The notes beneath the pieces were generated by a model. It worked only from the letters and a program-made list of their open reading frames with translations, made no database searches and had not been told where the DNA came from. A program made the translations under genes and the position numbers. From Jidongwangia harbinensis (GTDB lineage: Bacteria > Actinomycetota > Actinomycetes > Mycobacteriales > Micromonosporaceae): a DNA stretch of 64,000 nucleotides. Numbering within the stretch: the stretch's first letter is position 1; every line of letters starts with the position of its first letter. The stretch covers positions 248,001 through 312,000 of the forward strand of contig NZ_JAIWNC010000002.1 of NCBI RefSeq assembly GCF_020216025.1. Reading direction: 5' to 3'. Positions 56,940 through 64,000 of the stretch are shown in pieces.

Positions 56940-57353
56940 ATGCGCCGCCTGCTCACCCTCACCGCACTGCTCGGGTTGTCGCTGTCCGGCCTGCTCACCG
57001 CGGGTCCGGCCGCCGCGGCGCCGGCGATCACCGCGGACCTCACCTCCGCCACCCTGGTTGCCCGGGGCGCTGCCGTGGACGTCACCGCCACCGTGGTCTG
57101 CCCGGTCGGCACGTTCGACTTCCTCTCCCTGACCCTCACCCAGCGGTCCGGCAGCGCCGTGGCGGCGGGCGGCGGTTCCGTGCCCATCGGCTGCACCGGC
57201 GAGCCGCAGACGGTGACGCTGCGCGCCCCGGCGCAGGCCGGCGGCCCGCCCTTCCGCAACGGCGTGGCGCTGGCCACCGGCGAGCTGTACGCCTGCAACG
57301 ACGAGAGCTGCGCGTTCGTGACGATCAACGAGACGATCCGGATCACTCACTAG
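56940..57353 (+). CDS. Small secreted protein
   Basis: 137 residues. MRRLLTLTALLGLSLSGLLT followed by AGPAAAAPA is a clear Sec signal peptide, cleaved near residue 27. The mature part (about 110 residues) is predicted beta-rich and has four Cys (VVCPVG, IGCTGE, LYACNDESCAF) that could form two disulfides. AGGAGA lies before the ATG, which supports translation. I do not recognise the family; the composition suggests an immunoglobulin-like extracellular domain. It ends ten bases before the DUF1992 gene, but that gene seems to have its own promoter. Confidence 0.78.
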   Translation: MRRLLTLTALLGLSLSGLLTAGPAAAAPAITADLTSATLVARGAAVDVTATVVCPVGTFDFLSLTLTQRSGSAVAAGGGSVPIGCTGEPQTVTLRAPAQAGGPPFRNGVALATGELYACNDESCAFVTINETIRITH

Positions 57354-57363
57354 ACTGGACGGC

Positions 57364-57765
57364 ATGTCGACGTGGTACGAATCGTCGATCGACCGGCAGC
57401 TCCGCGAGGCACAGGAGCGCGGCGAGTTCGACAACCTGGAGGGTGCGGGCAAACCGCTGCCGGGCTACGGCAGCGAGTACGACGAGGACTGGTGGGTCAA
57501 GGACTGGCTGCGGCGTGAGGACGACGCGTCCGGGGCGTTGCCGCCCACGCTGGCACTCCGCCGGGAACGCGAGGACCTGGAACGGATCGTCGACAGCAAG
57601 CCGTCCGAGCAGGCCGTCCGGGAGTACGTCGCGGCGTTCAACCGCCAGCTCCGCAAGGCCCGCGCCGGCCTGCTGGACGGTCCGCCCACGGTGTTGCCGC
57701 CGGTCGACCCGGACGCCGTGGTGCGGGGGTGGCACCGCCGCCGGGCGCGCCGCCGGCCCGGGTGA
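57364..57765 (+). CDS. DUF1992 (DnaJ-homologue subfamily C member 28-like) protein
   Basis: 133 residues. Residues 1-75 carry the DUF1992 core: ESSIDRQLREAQERGEFDNL, EGAGKPLPGY and DEDWWVKDWLRREDDASGAL with the conserved tryptophans. The rest is helical and basic. The domain is also found in eukaryotic DNAJC28 without the J-domain; its function is unknown, although a chaperone-linked role has been proposed from that name. A TAGACT element seven bases before the ATG suggests a leaderless transcript. The final codons and the TGA fall inside a 29-base tandem repeat, so the Arg/Pro-rich C-terminus (RRRARRRPG) is repeat-derived. Confidence 0.88.
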   Translation: MSTWYESSIDRQLREAQERGEFDNLEGAGKPLPGYGSEYDEDWWVKDWLRREDDASGALPPTLALRREREDLERIVDSKPSEQAVREYVAAFNRQLRKARAGLLDGPPTVLPPVDPDAVVRGWHRRRARRRPG

Positions 57766-57840
57766 GACGCCGGGCGCGCCGCCGGCCCGGGTGAGACGCC
57801 GGGCGCCCGCCGGTCCGGGTGAGACGCCGGGCGGCGGTCC
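57739..57840. repeat. 29-base tandem repeat, about 3.5 copies
   Basis: Copies at 57739-57767, 57768-57796 and 57797-57824 (28 bases, diverged), then a partial one to 57840. Each contains CGCCGGGCGC and CCGGGTGAGA. The stop codon of the upstream gene is the TGA inside the first copy, so the array probably grew by duplication of the gene's 3' end. Confidence 0.85.
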
Positions 57841-57857
57841 GGCCCCGCCGGATGCCG

Positions 57858-58550
57858 CTACCGCGGAGGTGGGCTGGGTACCGGGCGGATCGGCCCGTCC
57901 TCCCACCGTGACGTGCAGTGCCGCACGTCGGTCGCCCTCGGGAAGACGGCCCGCAGGCGTTGTTCGAGTGCCGCCTGCTGGGCCGGGGTCAGGGCTTCGC
58001 GATGACCGACCAGGATGCCGGAGCCGGGTCCGGCACGTGGCGAACCCACGCTCACCGATTCGGCGCCGGACCCGATCGACTCGGCCAGACCGGCGGTGAG
58101 GGTGACCTGGCGCTCCGGCACGGTCACCTGGAAGCAGTCCGGCCTCCTGGTCAGGTCGGCGTAGGGCAGGTACGCGCCGAGGACGAGCAGCGCGCCGACG
58201 GCGGCCAGGACGGCCGCGGGCCACCGGCCCGACATCGGAAGCAGGGCCAGGAGAAGCGGCAGCGCCGCCGGCACGAACAGCAGCCCTCCGGCCGCCAGGG
58301 TGAGGAGACCGGCCACCACCAGCAGGGGCACCACGATCGCCTCGGCGGTCCGGAACGCGGCCGGGATGGTGGCCGCGGCCGGTGCCGCGGCCAGGACGAC
58401 GAAGGCCAGATAGATCGCGACGAAGAGCGGATGCAGCAGGTGGAAGGAGAGGTACGCGGCAGCAAGTAGCGTCCACAGGACTCCCAGGCCGACCATGGCC
58501 CGCTGCCAGCCGGACACCCGCGGCGGGGAGACTTGAACGCGTTCAACCAT
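57858..58550 (-). CDS. Integral membrane protein with C-terminal external domain
   Basis: 230 residues. Five hydrophobic segments lie between about residues 18 and 130 (for example MVGLGVLWTLLAAAYLSFHL and FVAIYLAFVVLAAAPAAATI). The remaining 95 residues are polar, with two Cys (RRPDCFQVTV, VRHCTSRW) that could be disulfide-linked outside. I do not recognise the family. Starting at MVERVQVSP avoids a longer in-frame ATG; neither has a convincing Shine-Dalgarno. It is convergent with the DUF1992 gene and separated from it by the 29-base repeat array. Confidence 0.72.
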   Translation of the reverse strand: MVERVQVSPPRVSGWQRAMVGLGVLWTLLAAAYLSFHLLHPLFVAIYLAFVVLAAAPAAATIPAAFRTAEAIVVPLLVVAGLLTLAAGGLLFVPAALPLLLALLPMSGRWPAAVLAAVGALLVLGAYLPYADLTRRPDCFQVTVPERQVTLTAGLAESIGSGAESVSVGSPRAGPGSGILVGHREALTPAQQAALEQRLRAVFPRATDVRHCTSRWEDGPIRPVPSPPPR

Positions 58551-58619
58551 GCCCCGACTGTAGCGTCCCCGCGCTCGCACGAGCGTCGGGGGAGAGGCCG
58601 GCCGAACCGGACGGCCCGT

Positions 58620-58769
58620 GCGGCGGCGGTCCCCGTCAGATCTATGCGGCGGCGGGCCCGCAGATCCGTGCGGCGGCGGTCCCGCAAATCTATGCGGCGG
58701 CGGTCCCGTCAGATTTCGTGCGGCGGCGGTCTCGTCAGATTCGTGCGGCGGCGGTCTCCGTCAGATCGT
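58620..58769. repeat. Six-copy 24-26-base tandem repeat
   Basis: Copies start at 58620, 58646, 58670, 58694, 58720 and 58745. Each has GCGGCGGCGGTC, then CCCGTCAGATCTAT or a close variant. The array fills the gap beyond the flippase gene, whose TGA at 58761 lies in the last copy. Copies are adjacent with no unique spacers. Confidence 0.85.
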
Positions 58770-60179
58770 GGTGCCGGAGTCACCTGGCGACCGGCCGCCC
58801 CCGGGAGGGCGGGCGTTCCGGGTGCCGCGTGCGGTCAGGGCGGCGGTCAGGGCCAGCGCCAGTGCCGCGGTGCCGGCCGCGCTCCACATGATCGCGGGCA
58901 GGGTGTGCGGCACCAGCCACCGGGTGAGCACCACCAGCGCCACGGTCCCCGCCCACAGCGGCACGGACGGCCACCGTGCACCGGCCGCGACCTGGGCGTT
59001 GACCAGGACGAACAGCAGGGCGTAGAGGGCTCCGGTGGCGGCGAACACCGGCGCGTACCGGCCCAGTCCGACGTAGTCGCCGCCGCCGGCCAGCCGGAAG
59101 GCCAGCCCGCCGGCCAGCCACGAGGCGGCGACCAGCGCCGTCCCGCAACCGGTCACCAGCCCGGCCGCGACGGCGAGGGCCCGGCCGCTGCCCTGGGCGA
59201 GCCGCGGCAGCGCCAGCACGGTGACCACCTGCGGTGCCCACAGCGCGCCCTTGGTCAGCACGGTGCCCACCGCGTACGCGCCGGAGGTCGCCGCCGGGAG
59301 CAGGTCCCGGGCGAGGATCACGTCGGCGTACGACACGACCAGCATGGCGAGCGTCGCGGAGCAGGCGGTGACCACCTGCCGCGCGGTGACGCCGGGGTGC
59401 CCGGACGCGGTGGCCGGGGCCGGGGTCAGCACGGCCAGGACGGGCGGGACCAGCACCGCCACCGCGGTGCCGAGCAGCACCGAACCGGTCAGCCCGGCGC
59501 CCAGCAGCAACCCGGCGATCAGTCCGGCGTACCGGCCGGCGGCCAGCACCGCCATGCCGAGGGCGAGGCGCAGGAACCGTTCGTCGCCCTGGAGTTCGCC
59601 GAGCCACCGGCCGGAGAGCACGGCGGCGCCGGTGTAGACCGCGAGCAGCAGGACGACGGCCGGCGGCAGGTCCAGGACCGCGCCGGCGACCGGTGCCAGC
59701 AGCGCGACCGTGCCGGTGCACGCCGCGGCGGTGAGCCAGCCGGCCGGCCCGGTGCGGGCGCCGGGGCGGCGGGCCCGGTGCACCGCCACCGCGATCTGCA
59801 GGCCGGTGCCCGGCACGGCGGCGATGGCGGCGATGGCCAGCACGGTGGCGAGCGCGCCGAGATCGCCGGCCCCGAGCCGGCGGGCGCCGAGCACCGGCAC
59901 CAGGTAGCCGAACGCGTTGGTGACCGCGCCGGCCGCCGCGACCGCCGCCGCGGACAGGCCGATCCGCCGCCGCGACACCGACGCCGCGGACACCGGTGTC
60001 CGCGGCGTCGGCGTGCCGGGCGTCGGTGTCCGGGGCGTCGGCGTGCCGGGCGTCGGTGTCCGGGGTACCGGCGTGCCGGGCGTCGGCGTCTGGGGCGTCG
60101 GTGTCCGCGGCGTCGGCGTCTGGGGCAGCGGGACCGGGTTGCCTACAGGCGGCCGTCCGCGACCGCCCGGGTGATCCAC
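58761..60179 (-). CDS. Polysaccharide flippase-like membrane protein
   Basis: 472 residues. The first 62 are Pro/Thr repeats (TPTPGTPTPR units). From residue 73 there are about 12 membrane helices in the MATE/Wzx-like pattern: AAGAVTNAFGYLVPVLGARR, LGAGDLGALATVLAIAAIAA and SYADVILARDLLPAATSGAY are typical of polysaccharide exporters. It should flip lipid-linked sugars across the membrane. I started at GTG 60179, with GAGGTGAT just upstream, inside the epimerase gene; that overlap of 37 bases makes translational coupling likely. Starting after the repeats is possible too. It is the last gene of the minus-strand sugar operon and ends in a repeat array. Confidence 0.82.
   Translation of the reverse strand: MDHPGGRGRPPVGNPVPLPQTPTPRTPTPQTPTPGTPVPRTPTPGTPTPRTPTPGTPTPRTPVSAASVSRRRIGLSAAAVAAAGAVTNAFGYLVPVLGARRLGAGDLGALATVLAIAAIAAVPGTGLQIAVAVHRARRPGARTGPAGWLTAAACTGTVALLAPVAGAVLDLPPAVVLLLAVYTGAAVLSGRWLGELQGDERFLRLALGMAVLAAGRYAGLIAGLLLGAGLTGSVLLGTAVAVLVPPVLAVLTPAPATASGHPGVTARQVVTACSATLAMLVVSYADVILARDLLPAATSGAYAVGTVLTKGALWAPQVVTVLALPRLAQGSGRALAVAAGLVTGCGTALVAASWLAGGLAFRLAGGGDYVGLGRYAPVFAATGALYALLFVLVNAQVAAGARWPSVPLWAGTVALVVLTRWLVPHTLPAIMWSAAGTAALALALTAALTARGTRNARPPGGGRSPGDSGTTI
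59995..60125. repeat. 30-base repeat coding for Thr-Pro units in the flippase N-terminus
   Basis: About four copies of a 30-base unit (plus-strand core GTGTCCGGGGCGTCGGCGTG) coding for TPTPGTPTPR on the minus strand. In-frame length keeps the protein open whatever the copy number. Confidence 0.8.
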
Positions 60180-61168
60180 GGAATCACCTCGTCGAGCATC
60201 GCGTCCAGGGTGGTCTCCGCGCGGAAACCGAGCACCTCGCGGGCCTTGGTCACGTCCGGCACGCGCATCGCCACGTCGTGCGCGAACGGTTCGTCGCTCA
60301 CGTACCGGAACGGCACGTCCGGGCCGCGGACCTTGCGCCAGATCAGCGCGGCCAGGTCGAGCACCGTGGTGGACTCGGCCGTGGACAGGTTGAAGTCGTC
60401 GTTGCGGGCGGCGTCGTGTTCCATCGCGGTGGCGATGCCGCGCGCCAGGTCCCCGCCGTAGGTGTAGTGCCGCACCTGCTCGCCGGTGCCCAGCAGGTGC
60501 AGCGGGTCCTGTCCCTTGAGCACCTTCTGCACCAGGTCGGGCACCACGTGCGACATGGCGAGCTTGACGTTGCCGGACAGCACCTCGGCCTCGCCGAGCG
60601 CCCGGCCCTCGCCGACGCCGACGCAGTTGAACGGCCGCACGATGGTGTACGGCAGGTGGTACTGGTCCCAGGCCGCCCGCGCGTAGTACTCCACGGCCAG
60701 CTTCTGGAAGCCGTACGAGGAGCGCGGCGGCGGGACGCGGCGCTCGTCACCCTCGCGGCTCGGCCACCGGTCGGTCGACTCGTACACCATGGACGAGGAC
60801 AGGTAGGTGACCTTGCGGAGCCGGCCGTCCCGGTGCGCCGCGATCGCCGCGTCGCAGGAGGCCGCCATGATCCGCTCGTTGCTGGCGAGCAGGTCGTACG
60901 CGTAGGTGTGGAAGTAGGAGATGCCGCCGATCATCGCGGCGCCCGCGACGAAGTGGTCGCAGCCGGCGAGCAGCGCGGTGAGCAGGTCCGGGTCGCGGGC
61001 GTCCCCCTCGACGAACGTGAAGCGCGGATGGTCGTCGTAGCCGTGCGCCACCGGCCCGTACTTGGACAGGTTGTCCAGGCCGACCACCTCGTGCCCGCGG
61101 CCGAGCAGTTCCTCCACCAGGTATCCGCCGATGAAGCCCGCCGAACCGGTGACCAGCACCTTCGTCAC
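60143..61168 (-). CDS. NAD-dependent sugar epimerase/dehydratase (extended SDR)
   Basis: 341 residues. VLVTGSAGFIGGYLVEELLG is the Rossmann glycine motif, LDNLSKYGPVAHGY follows, the catalytic Ser is in YLSSSMVYES and Tyr/Lys in SSYGFQKLAVEYYAR; VRPFNCVGVGEGRALGE and HYTYGGDLARGIATAME match the C-terminal substrate-domain pattern. It resembles UDP-glucose 4-epimerase or dTDP-glucose dehydratase relatives; which activity applies is unclear. It acts on a nucleotide sugar in the cytosol, likely on the product of the dehydrogenase gene two genes upstream. It overlaps the preceding glycosyltransferase gene by four bases (ATGA). Confidence 0.9.
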   Translation of the reverse strand: MTKVLVTGSAGFIGGYLVEELLGRGHEVVGLDNLSKYGPVAHGYDDHPRFTFVEGDARDPDLLTALLAGCDHFVAGAAMIGGISYFHTYAYDLLASNERIMAASCDAAIAAHRDGRLRKVTYLSSSMVYESTDRWPSREGDERRVPPPRSSYGFQKLAVEYYARAAWDQYHLPYTIVRPFNCVGVGEGRALGEAEVLSGNVKLAMSHVVPDLVQKVLKGQDPLHLLGTGEQVRHYTYGGDLARGIATAMEHDAARNDDFNLSTAESTTVLDLAALIWRKVRGPDVPFRYVSDEPFAHDVAMRVPDVTKAREVLGFRAETTLDAMLDEVIPWITRAVADGRL

Positions 61169-61950
61169 GCCGGAGTGCCTTCCCTGTCGCGTCCGGCCGG
61201 CGCCGGATCCGGCTTGCGGGCCGCCCAGCGGGCGGCGAGGTCCGCCTCGGTCAGCCGCCGGCCGAACGCGAAGGCGTACCAGCGCAGGTAGCTGGGCAGG
61301 AACCGGCCGACGTCGAAGCGCGACTCGCCGAGCTGGCGGTCCAGCCAGATGGTGGGGATCTCGGCCACCGGGCGGCGCAGCCGGGTCGCCTTGGCGGTCA
61401 GCTCGATGCCGATCTCGAAGCCGGTGCGGGACTCGATGCCCACCGCGCGGACGAAGTCGGTGTCGTACGCCTTGAAGCTGTTGGTGGCGTCCCGGGTGCC
61501 GGCCCGGGCCAGCAGTCTCAGGCTGCGCCCGGCCCAGCGGGACGCCATCCGCTTGAACCGTGGCCCGCCGACCTGCTGGCCGCCGGGCATGTAGCGGGAC
61601 GCCGCCGCGACCACCACGCCGCGGTCGACCAGCCGGGCCAGGTCGTCGACCTGCCGGGGGTCGTCGCAGCCGTCGGCCATGGTGACCACCGCGACCGGGG
61701 CGCGGGCGGCGTCGATGCCGAAACGGATCGCGTTGGCCGGCCCCGGGCCGTACGTGTTGAGCACCGTCCGCACCCGAGGGTCGTGGCGGGCGATCTCGGT
61801 GGCGAACGGGACCGTGGTGTCCTCCGGCATGTCGTGCACGACCAGGATCTCCGCGGGCAGCAGCACCTCGCGCAGAATGCGTTCGAGGTGCCGGACCACG
61901 CCGGCGCCCTCGTTGTAGACCGGGATGACCACCGAGACCCGGGGCGTCAC
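61165..61950 (-). CDS. Family 2 glycosyltransferase (dolichol-phosphate-sugar-synthase-like)
   Basis: 261 residues. VSVVIPVYNEGAGVVRHLER, ILVVHDMPEDTTVPF, NTYGPGPANAIRFGIDAARA and VVTMADGCDDPRQ, where the first Asp of the metal motif is seen, followed by SRYMPGGQQVGGPRFKRMAS and NSFKAYDTDFVR, fit the DPM-synthase-like GT2 group. These make lipid-phosphate sugars or add a first sugar to a carrier. The C-terminal part ends in a basic tail without obvious membrane helices. The start is GTG overlapping the preceding TGA. It likely loads a carrier lipid in the operon that ends in the flippase. Confidence 0.9.
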   Translation of the reverse strand: MTPRVSVVIPVYNEGAGVVRHLERILREVLLPAEILVVHDMPEDTTVPFATEIARHDPRVRTVLNTYGPGPANAIRFGIDAARAPVAVVTMADGCDDPRQVDDLARLVDRGVVVAAASRYMPGGQQVGGPRFKRMASRWAGRSLRLLARAGTRDATNSFKAYDTDFVRAVGIESRTGFEIGIELTAKATRLRRPVAEIPTIWLDRQLGESRFDVGRFLPSYLRWYAFAFGRRLTEADLAARWAARKPDPAPAGRDREGTPA

Positions 61951-63152
61951 ACCAGCACGCCCTGTCCGGTCAGCCCCCACATGTCGACCAGTGGCCGGTC
62001 GGTGTCGAGGTCGGCGTAGTCGGGGTGCGGCGCGGCGATCACCAGCAGGTCGGCGCGCTTGAGCACGTCGTCCAGCGGCAGCAGCCGGTCGTCCGCGACG
62101 TACGGGTCGGTGCACAACGTCTCCCGCGCCTTCAGCGTCAGGATCTTCCGCAGCTTGTACGCCAGGCTGTCGCGCGGGTCGTCGCTGCCGCCCTTGAACG
62201 CCATGCCGAGGATGCCGACGCTCATCCGGGCCAGGTCGAACCGGTCCTCCAGCCGGGACACCAGGTACAGCGGCAGGCCCTCGTTGATCAGCATCGCGGA
62301 GTGGCCGAGGACGAAGTTGTTCCGGTTGAACGCGGCCAGCTGCATGGTGTCCTTGAGCAGGCACGGGCCGGCCGCGAAGCCGGGCATCGGCAGGTCGGCG
62401 GCGCGCGGATAGTCGAACGCCACCGCGTGCCGGATCCGGGCGAAGTCGAGGCCGAAGTCGTTGGCCATCATCCAGAACTGGTTGGCGGTGGCGAACTTGA
62501 TGTACCGCCAGGTGTTGGTGAACAGCTTCGCCAGCTCGGCCTCCTCGGGCCGGAGGCGCACGACGGTGTCGGTCAGCCGGCGGAACAGCGCCTCGGCCCG
62601 GTCGAGTGCCCGCGGGGTCCGGGCCGCGACGATCTGCGGCAGCGTGAACAGCTCGGTCATGGCCCGGCCCTCGGCGATCCGTTCCGGGCAGAACGCCACG
62701 TCGACCGCGAGTCCCTGGCCGGCGAGCAGCTTCTCGGTCAGCGCCGTCACTCCCGGGTAGACGGTGCTGCGCAGGACCACGAGCTGGCCGTCGCGCAGGT
62801 GGCCGGCGCACCGCTCGATCGCCCGGGGAACCGCGCCCAGGTCCGGGTTGAGGTGCTCGTCGACCGGGGTGCCGACGACCACGACGAGGGTGTCGGCGAG
62901 CCCGGCGCCGGCCGGGTCGGTGGTGGCCCGCAACCGGCCGGCGGCCAGCGCCTCGGCGAGCGGCGCGGCGGCACCGTCCTCGGCGAACGGCAGGGTGCCG
63001 GCGTTGACCCGGTCGACCGCCCCGGCGTCGATGTCGTAGAGCACGACGGACAGTCCGCGGCTGGCCAGCGCGATGCCCAGGGGCAGGCCGACCCGGCCGC
63101 AGCCACCGATCACGCAGACGTCCACGCCGTCGCCGTGCACCGCCTCGGTCAT
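61947..63152 (-). CDS. UDP-sugar dehydrogenase (UDP-glucose/ManNAc dehydrogenase family)
   Basis: 401 residues. The NAD-binding start VCVIGGCGRVGLPLGIALA, VVVVGTPVDEHLNPD, VVLRSTVYPGVTALTEKLL and FCPERIAEGRAMTELFTLPQ are family blocks. The catalytic Cys lies in GFAAGPCLLKDTMQLA. KLFTNTWRYIKFATANQFWM and GMAFKGGSDDPRDSLAYKL complete the structure. It oxidises a nucleotide sugar twice to a uronic acid; layout and the AEGRA block favour the WecC (UDP-ManNAc) side over UDP-glucose, but specificity is not proven. It is the first gene of the minus-strand operon and is divergent from an FkbM methyltransferase gene. Confidence 0.92.
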   Translation of the reverse strand: MTEAVHGDGVDVCVIGGCGRVGLPLGIALASRGLSVVLYDIDAGAVDRVNAGTLPFAEDGAAAPLAEALAAGRLRATTDPAGAGLADTLVVVVGTPVDEHLNPDLGAVPRAIERCAGHLRDGQLVVLRSTVYPGVTALTEKLLAGQGLAVDVAFCPERIAEGRAMTELFTLPQIVAARTPRALDRAEALFRRLTDTVVRLRPEEAELAKLFTNTWRYIKFATANQFWMMANDFGLDFARIRHAVAFDYPRAADLPMPGFAAGPCLLKDTMQLAAFNRNNFVLGHSAMLINEGLPLYLVSRLEDRFDLARMSVGILGMAFKGGSDDPRDSLAYKLRKILTLKARETLCTDPYVADDRLLPLDDVLKRADLLVIAAPHPDYADLDTDRPLVDMWGLTGQGVLV

Positions 63153-63207
63153 CTCGCCTCGCCTTCCCGCCGGGCTCCGGCGAGTGCAGGTTACTAGCGA
63201 GGAAACC

Positions 63208-63243
63208 TCGGGTCTACCCGTAGGTAGCTTCGGGTCTTAAGGT
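63208..63243. promoter_or_regulatory. Repeated motif and promoter-like element before the FkbM gene
   Basis: TCGGGTCT occurs at 63208-63215 and 63230-63237, 22 bases apart, and CGGGT-CT-ACCCG (63209-63220) is an inverted repeat. A -10-like TAAGGT (63238-63243) ends eight bases before the ATG. These may control the divergent sugar genes; the regulator is unknown. Confidence 0.4.
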
Positions 63244-63251
63244 TCGACACC

Positions 63252-64000
63252 ATGGCCGGCACGCTCCCCACCGAACTCAGTTCGCGGTTCGCCGCGGCGC
63301 TACCGGCGCGCGCCGTGGCGGCCGCCGTCCGCTCCGCCTACCCCCGGGTGGAGCCGGAGCTGGCGCGGCTGGCCTCGTACGCGCCGCGCGGCGGCACCGC
63401 GGTCGACATCGGAGCGTGGTACGGGCCGTGGACCCGGGGGCTGCGCCGGATCGCCGACCGGGTGGTCGCGGTCGAGCCCGCGGCGGAGCTGGCCCGGTGT
63501 GTGGCGGCCGCCTACCCGGACGTCCGGGTGGTCGAGGCGGTGGCGTCCGACCACGCCGGCACCGCGGAGCTGTTCCTGCCGGCCGGCGGTCCCGGGGTCG
63601 GCACGTCCTCGGTGGAGCACGGCACCGGTGCGCCGGTCACCGTGCGCCGGGTCACCGTCGATCAGCTGGACCTGCGCGACGTCCGGTTCGTGAAGCTGGA
63701 CGTCGAGGGGCACGAGCTGCCAGCGCTGCGCGGCGCCGAGACGACCGTGCGGCGGGACCGCCCGCTGCTGCTGGTCGAGGTGGAGGAGCGGATCCAGCCG
63801 GTCCGGCCGGTGCTCGACCTGCTCGCCGGGTGGGGGTACCGGCCGTACGTGATGCCGGCCGACCGGTGGCGGCCGCTGGACGGCTTCGACCTGATCGGAC
63901 ATCAGCGGGCCGCGGTGGCCCGGGTGGCGCAGAGCTTCGCCCGGCGGGTGGTGCGGCCCACCCCGCGGTACGTGAACATGGTGCTGTTCCGGCCGGAGCC
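63252..64000 (+). CDS. FkbM-family methyltransferase (partial, runs off the window)
   Basis: 249 codons are visible with no stop before the window edge, so the gene is truncated by the window. The FkbM pattern is clear: TAVDIGAWYGPWTRGLRRIA is the S-adenosylmethionine motif I, VVAVEPAAELARC the acidic post-I loop, GTSSVEHGTG, VTVDQLDLRDVRFVKLDVEG with the motif KxDVEGxE, and RPLLLVEVEER. These enzymes O-methylate sugars or antibiotics. The start ATG follows TAAGGT by eight bases, likely leaderless. Position next to the sugar dehydrogenase operon suggests a sugar methyl group on the glycan. The C-terminus is unknown here. Confidence 0.88.
   Translation, partial: MAGTLPTELSSRFAAALPARAVAAAVRSAYPRVEPELARLASYAPRGGTAVDIGAWYGPWTRGLRRIADRVVAVEPAAELARCVAAAYPDVRVVEAVASDHAGTAELFLPAGGPGVGTSSVEHGTGAPVTVRRVTVDQLDLRDVRFVKLDVEGHELPALRGAETTVRRDRPLLLVEVEERIQPVRPVLDLLAGWGYRPYVMPADRWRPLDGFDLIGHQRAAVARVAQSFARRVVRPTPRYVNMVLFRPE

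Noticed and set aside
58620..58769. CRISPR array
   Set aside because: The units are directly adjacent with no unique spacers, differ from each other, and no cas gene is in the window.

Overview
The window is chromosomal DNA from a very GC-rich actinobacterium. Almost every third codon position is G or C, GTG starts are common, two genes look F420-dependent (24221-25171, 39290-39682), and there is a DUF3618/holin-type envelope operon and a cytochrome bd locus with a fused CydDC. A Micromonosporaceae member such as Actinoplanes would fit, but that is inference from gene content. I see no rRNA, tRNA, insertion sequence, prophage or CRISPR array.

Layout. 0-5 kb: a Pro/Thr-rich repeat protein, a peptidoglycan-binding protein, the chaperone HtpG, a PfkB sugar kinase and a 51-residue membrane protein. 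5.3-16 kb: detoxification and regulation: MFS exporter plus TetR, azoreductase/MarR divergent pair, lipoprotein hydrolase, LacI regulator, secreted beta-propeller/lectin protein, MFS exporter/TetR divergent pair, FolP2-like protein. 16.3-22 kb: a heterodimeric ABC exporter with complementary degenerate ATP sites, an aldo/keto reductase behind a MerR-type promoter, and a Tat-exported molybdopterin oxidoreductase. 22-25 kb: an envelope-stress-like operon closed by a strong terminator, then an F420-dependent oxidoreductase.

25-38 kb is the most distinctive region. A tightly overlapped forward operon (27677-37823) encodes a NodU/CmcH carbamoyltransferase, five glycosyltransferase genes (one fused to a GmhB-type phosphatase), GmhA, bifunctional HldE and a short-chain dehydrogenase. 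It contains what is needed to make ADP-D-glycero-manno-heptose and build a probably carbamoylated, heptose-containing glycan in an organism expected to lack LPS. No HldD epimerase is visible. A type IB topoisomerase gene overlaps the end of the operon and is followed by a ChaB-family gene.

39-46.7 kb: cytochrome bd oxidase (cydA, cydB and fused cydDC, minus strand) diverges from a BlaI repressor and M56 protease pair, with two BlaI-like palindromes between them, which suggests antirepressor-type control of the oxidase. 46.8-58.5 kb: NlpC/P60 hydrolase, MarR/epoxide hydrolase pair, dehydrogenases, YibE/F membrane protein, LolA-like protein, two-component system, YcnI-like protein and small conserved genes. 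58.6-64 kb: a second glycan locus (nucleotide-sugar dehydrogenase, glycosyltransferase, epimerase, flippase; a divergent FkbM methyltransferase runs off the edge), bordered by short tandem repeats.

Many regulators and their targets have a TANNNT -10 element 6-7 bases before the start codon and no Shine-Dalgarno, so leaderless transcription looks common here. Several of these promoters sit inside clear paired palindromic operators.
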